In this document: positions 51,006 to 51,149 of the stretch, in pieces
Position numbering within the stretch: position 1 is the first letter of the stretch
Layout of the letters: the number at the start of each line of letters is the position of its first letter
DNA from: Chitinophaga pinensis
GTDB taxonomy: Bacteria > Bacteroidota > Bacteroidia > NS11-12g > UBA9320
Length of the DNA stretch: 51,149 bases
NCBI GenBank assembly: GCA_945878925.1
Contig: CAMDXE010000003.1
Coordinates: 1 to 51,149 of the forward strand
Direction of reading: 5' to 3'
Made by a program: the position numbers and the translations under genes
Notes under the pieces: model-generated
The model's database searches: none
What the model saw: only the letters and a program-made list of their open reading frames with translations
Told to the model about the DNA's origin: nothing

Positions 51006-51149
51006 TATCTCACTAAGTGTGTAAGTTAAAAAGTTGTTCTGAAAAATTTTGACCTTAATCCAAAAAGGTCATAAAATTTTCGGAAATAACTTTTTTATTA
51101 ACTTTAACACACTAAAAATGAAAAAAGAAGAATTATTAAACAGCGATTT
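51000..51149 (+). mobile_element. Left end of an IS256-like insertion sequence (continues beyond window)
   Basis: TIR-like CACTAAGTGTGTAAGTTAAAAAG, inverted-repeat leader, then an ORF beginning MKKEELLNSDF, like IS256-family transposases of Bacteroidetes. Confidence 0.6.
51118..51149 (+). CDS. Start of putative IS256-family transposase (truncated by window edge)
   Basis: ATGAAAAAAGAAGAATTATTAAACAGCGATTT = MKKEELLNSD(F); only about 11 codons visible. Confidence 0.5.
   Translation, partial: MKKEELLNSD

Noticed and set aside
1-51149. CRISPR arrays, rRNA, tRNA or a large defence or biosynthetic cluster
   Set aside because: No regularly spaced repeats, tRNA-like folds, cas genes, restriction genes or NRPS/PKS modules were found on reading both strands.

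Overview
This is a Bacteroidetes-type chromosomal segment. Supporting signs are T9SS C-terminal sorting domains, TAnnTTTG-like -7 promoter boxes, a malic enzyme-phosphotransacetylase fusion, and a compact dcw cell-wall/division cluster. Most of the window is ordinary housekeeping: the dcw cluster mraZ-rsmH-ftsL-ftsI-murE-mraY-murD-ftsW-murG-murC-ftsQ-ftsA-ftsZ, iscS-iscU-iscA, dnaX, cmk, folA, an RluA-family pseudouridine synthase, terC, maeB, meaB and mce. Kynurenine-catabolism genes (kynU, HAAO, ACMSD, ALDH8-type AMSDH, an FAH-family protein) are scattered over 6.7-24.5 kb. Accessory material includes secreted T9SS/Cys-rich proteins, a YoeB-like toxin-antitoxin pair, an AT-rich islet at 43.4-45.0 kb, and a double-hairpin palindromic element at 50.4 kb. 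At the right edge a HicB-like antitoxin is followed by what looks like a hicA toxin gene cut off after 8 codons by the left end of an IS256-like element. The most interesting sequence-level observations are: (1) an A10 slippery tract in dnaX where both shifted frames stop within a few codons, predicting a short gamma-like product; (2) the IS-interrupted HicBA module; (3) the long imperfect hairpin in the IS leader; (4) an orphan plus-strand terminator suggesting a small RNA between mraZ and iscA; (5) phased GTG repeats, overlapped by a perfect DnaA box, upstream of mraZ; (6) a cmk gene with no ATG. I found no convincing large novel multi-gene defence or biosynthetic system. No tRNA, rRNA or CRISPR was seen. 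All family assignments come from reading the translations, not from database searches.
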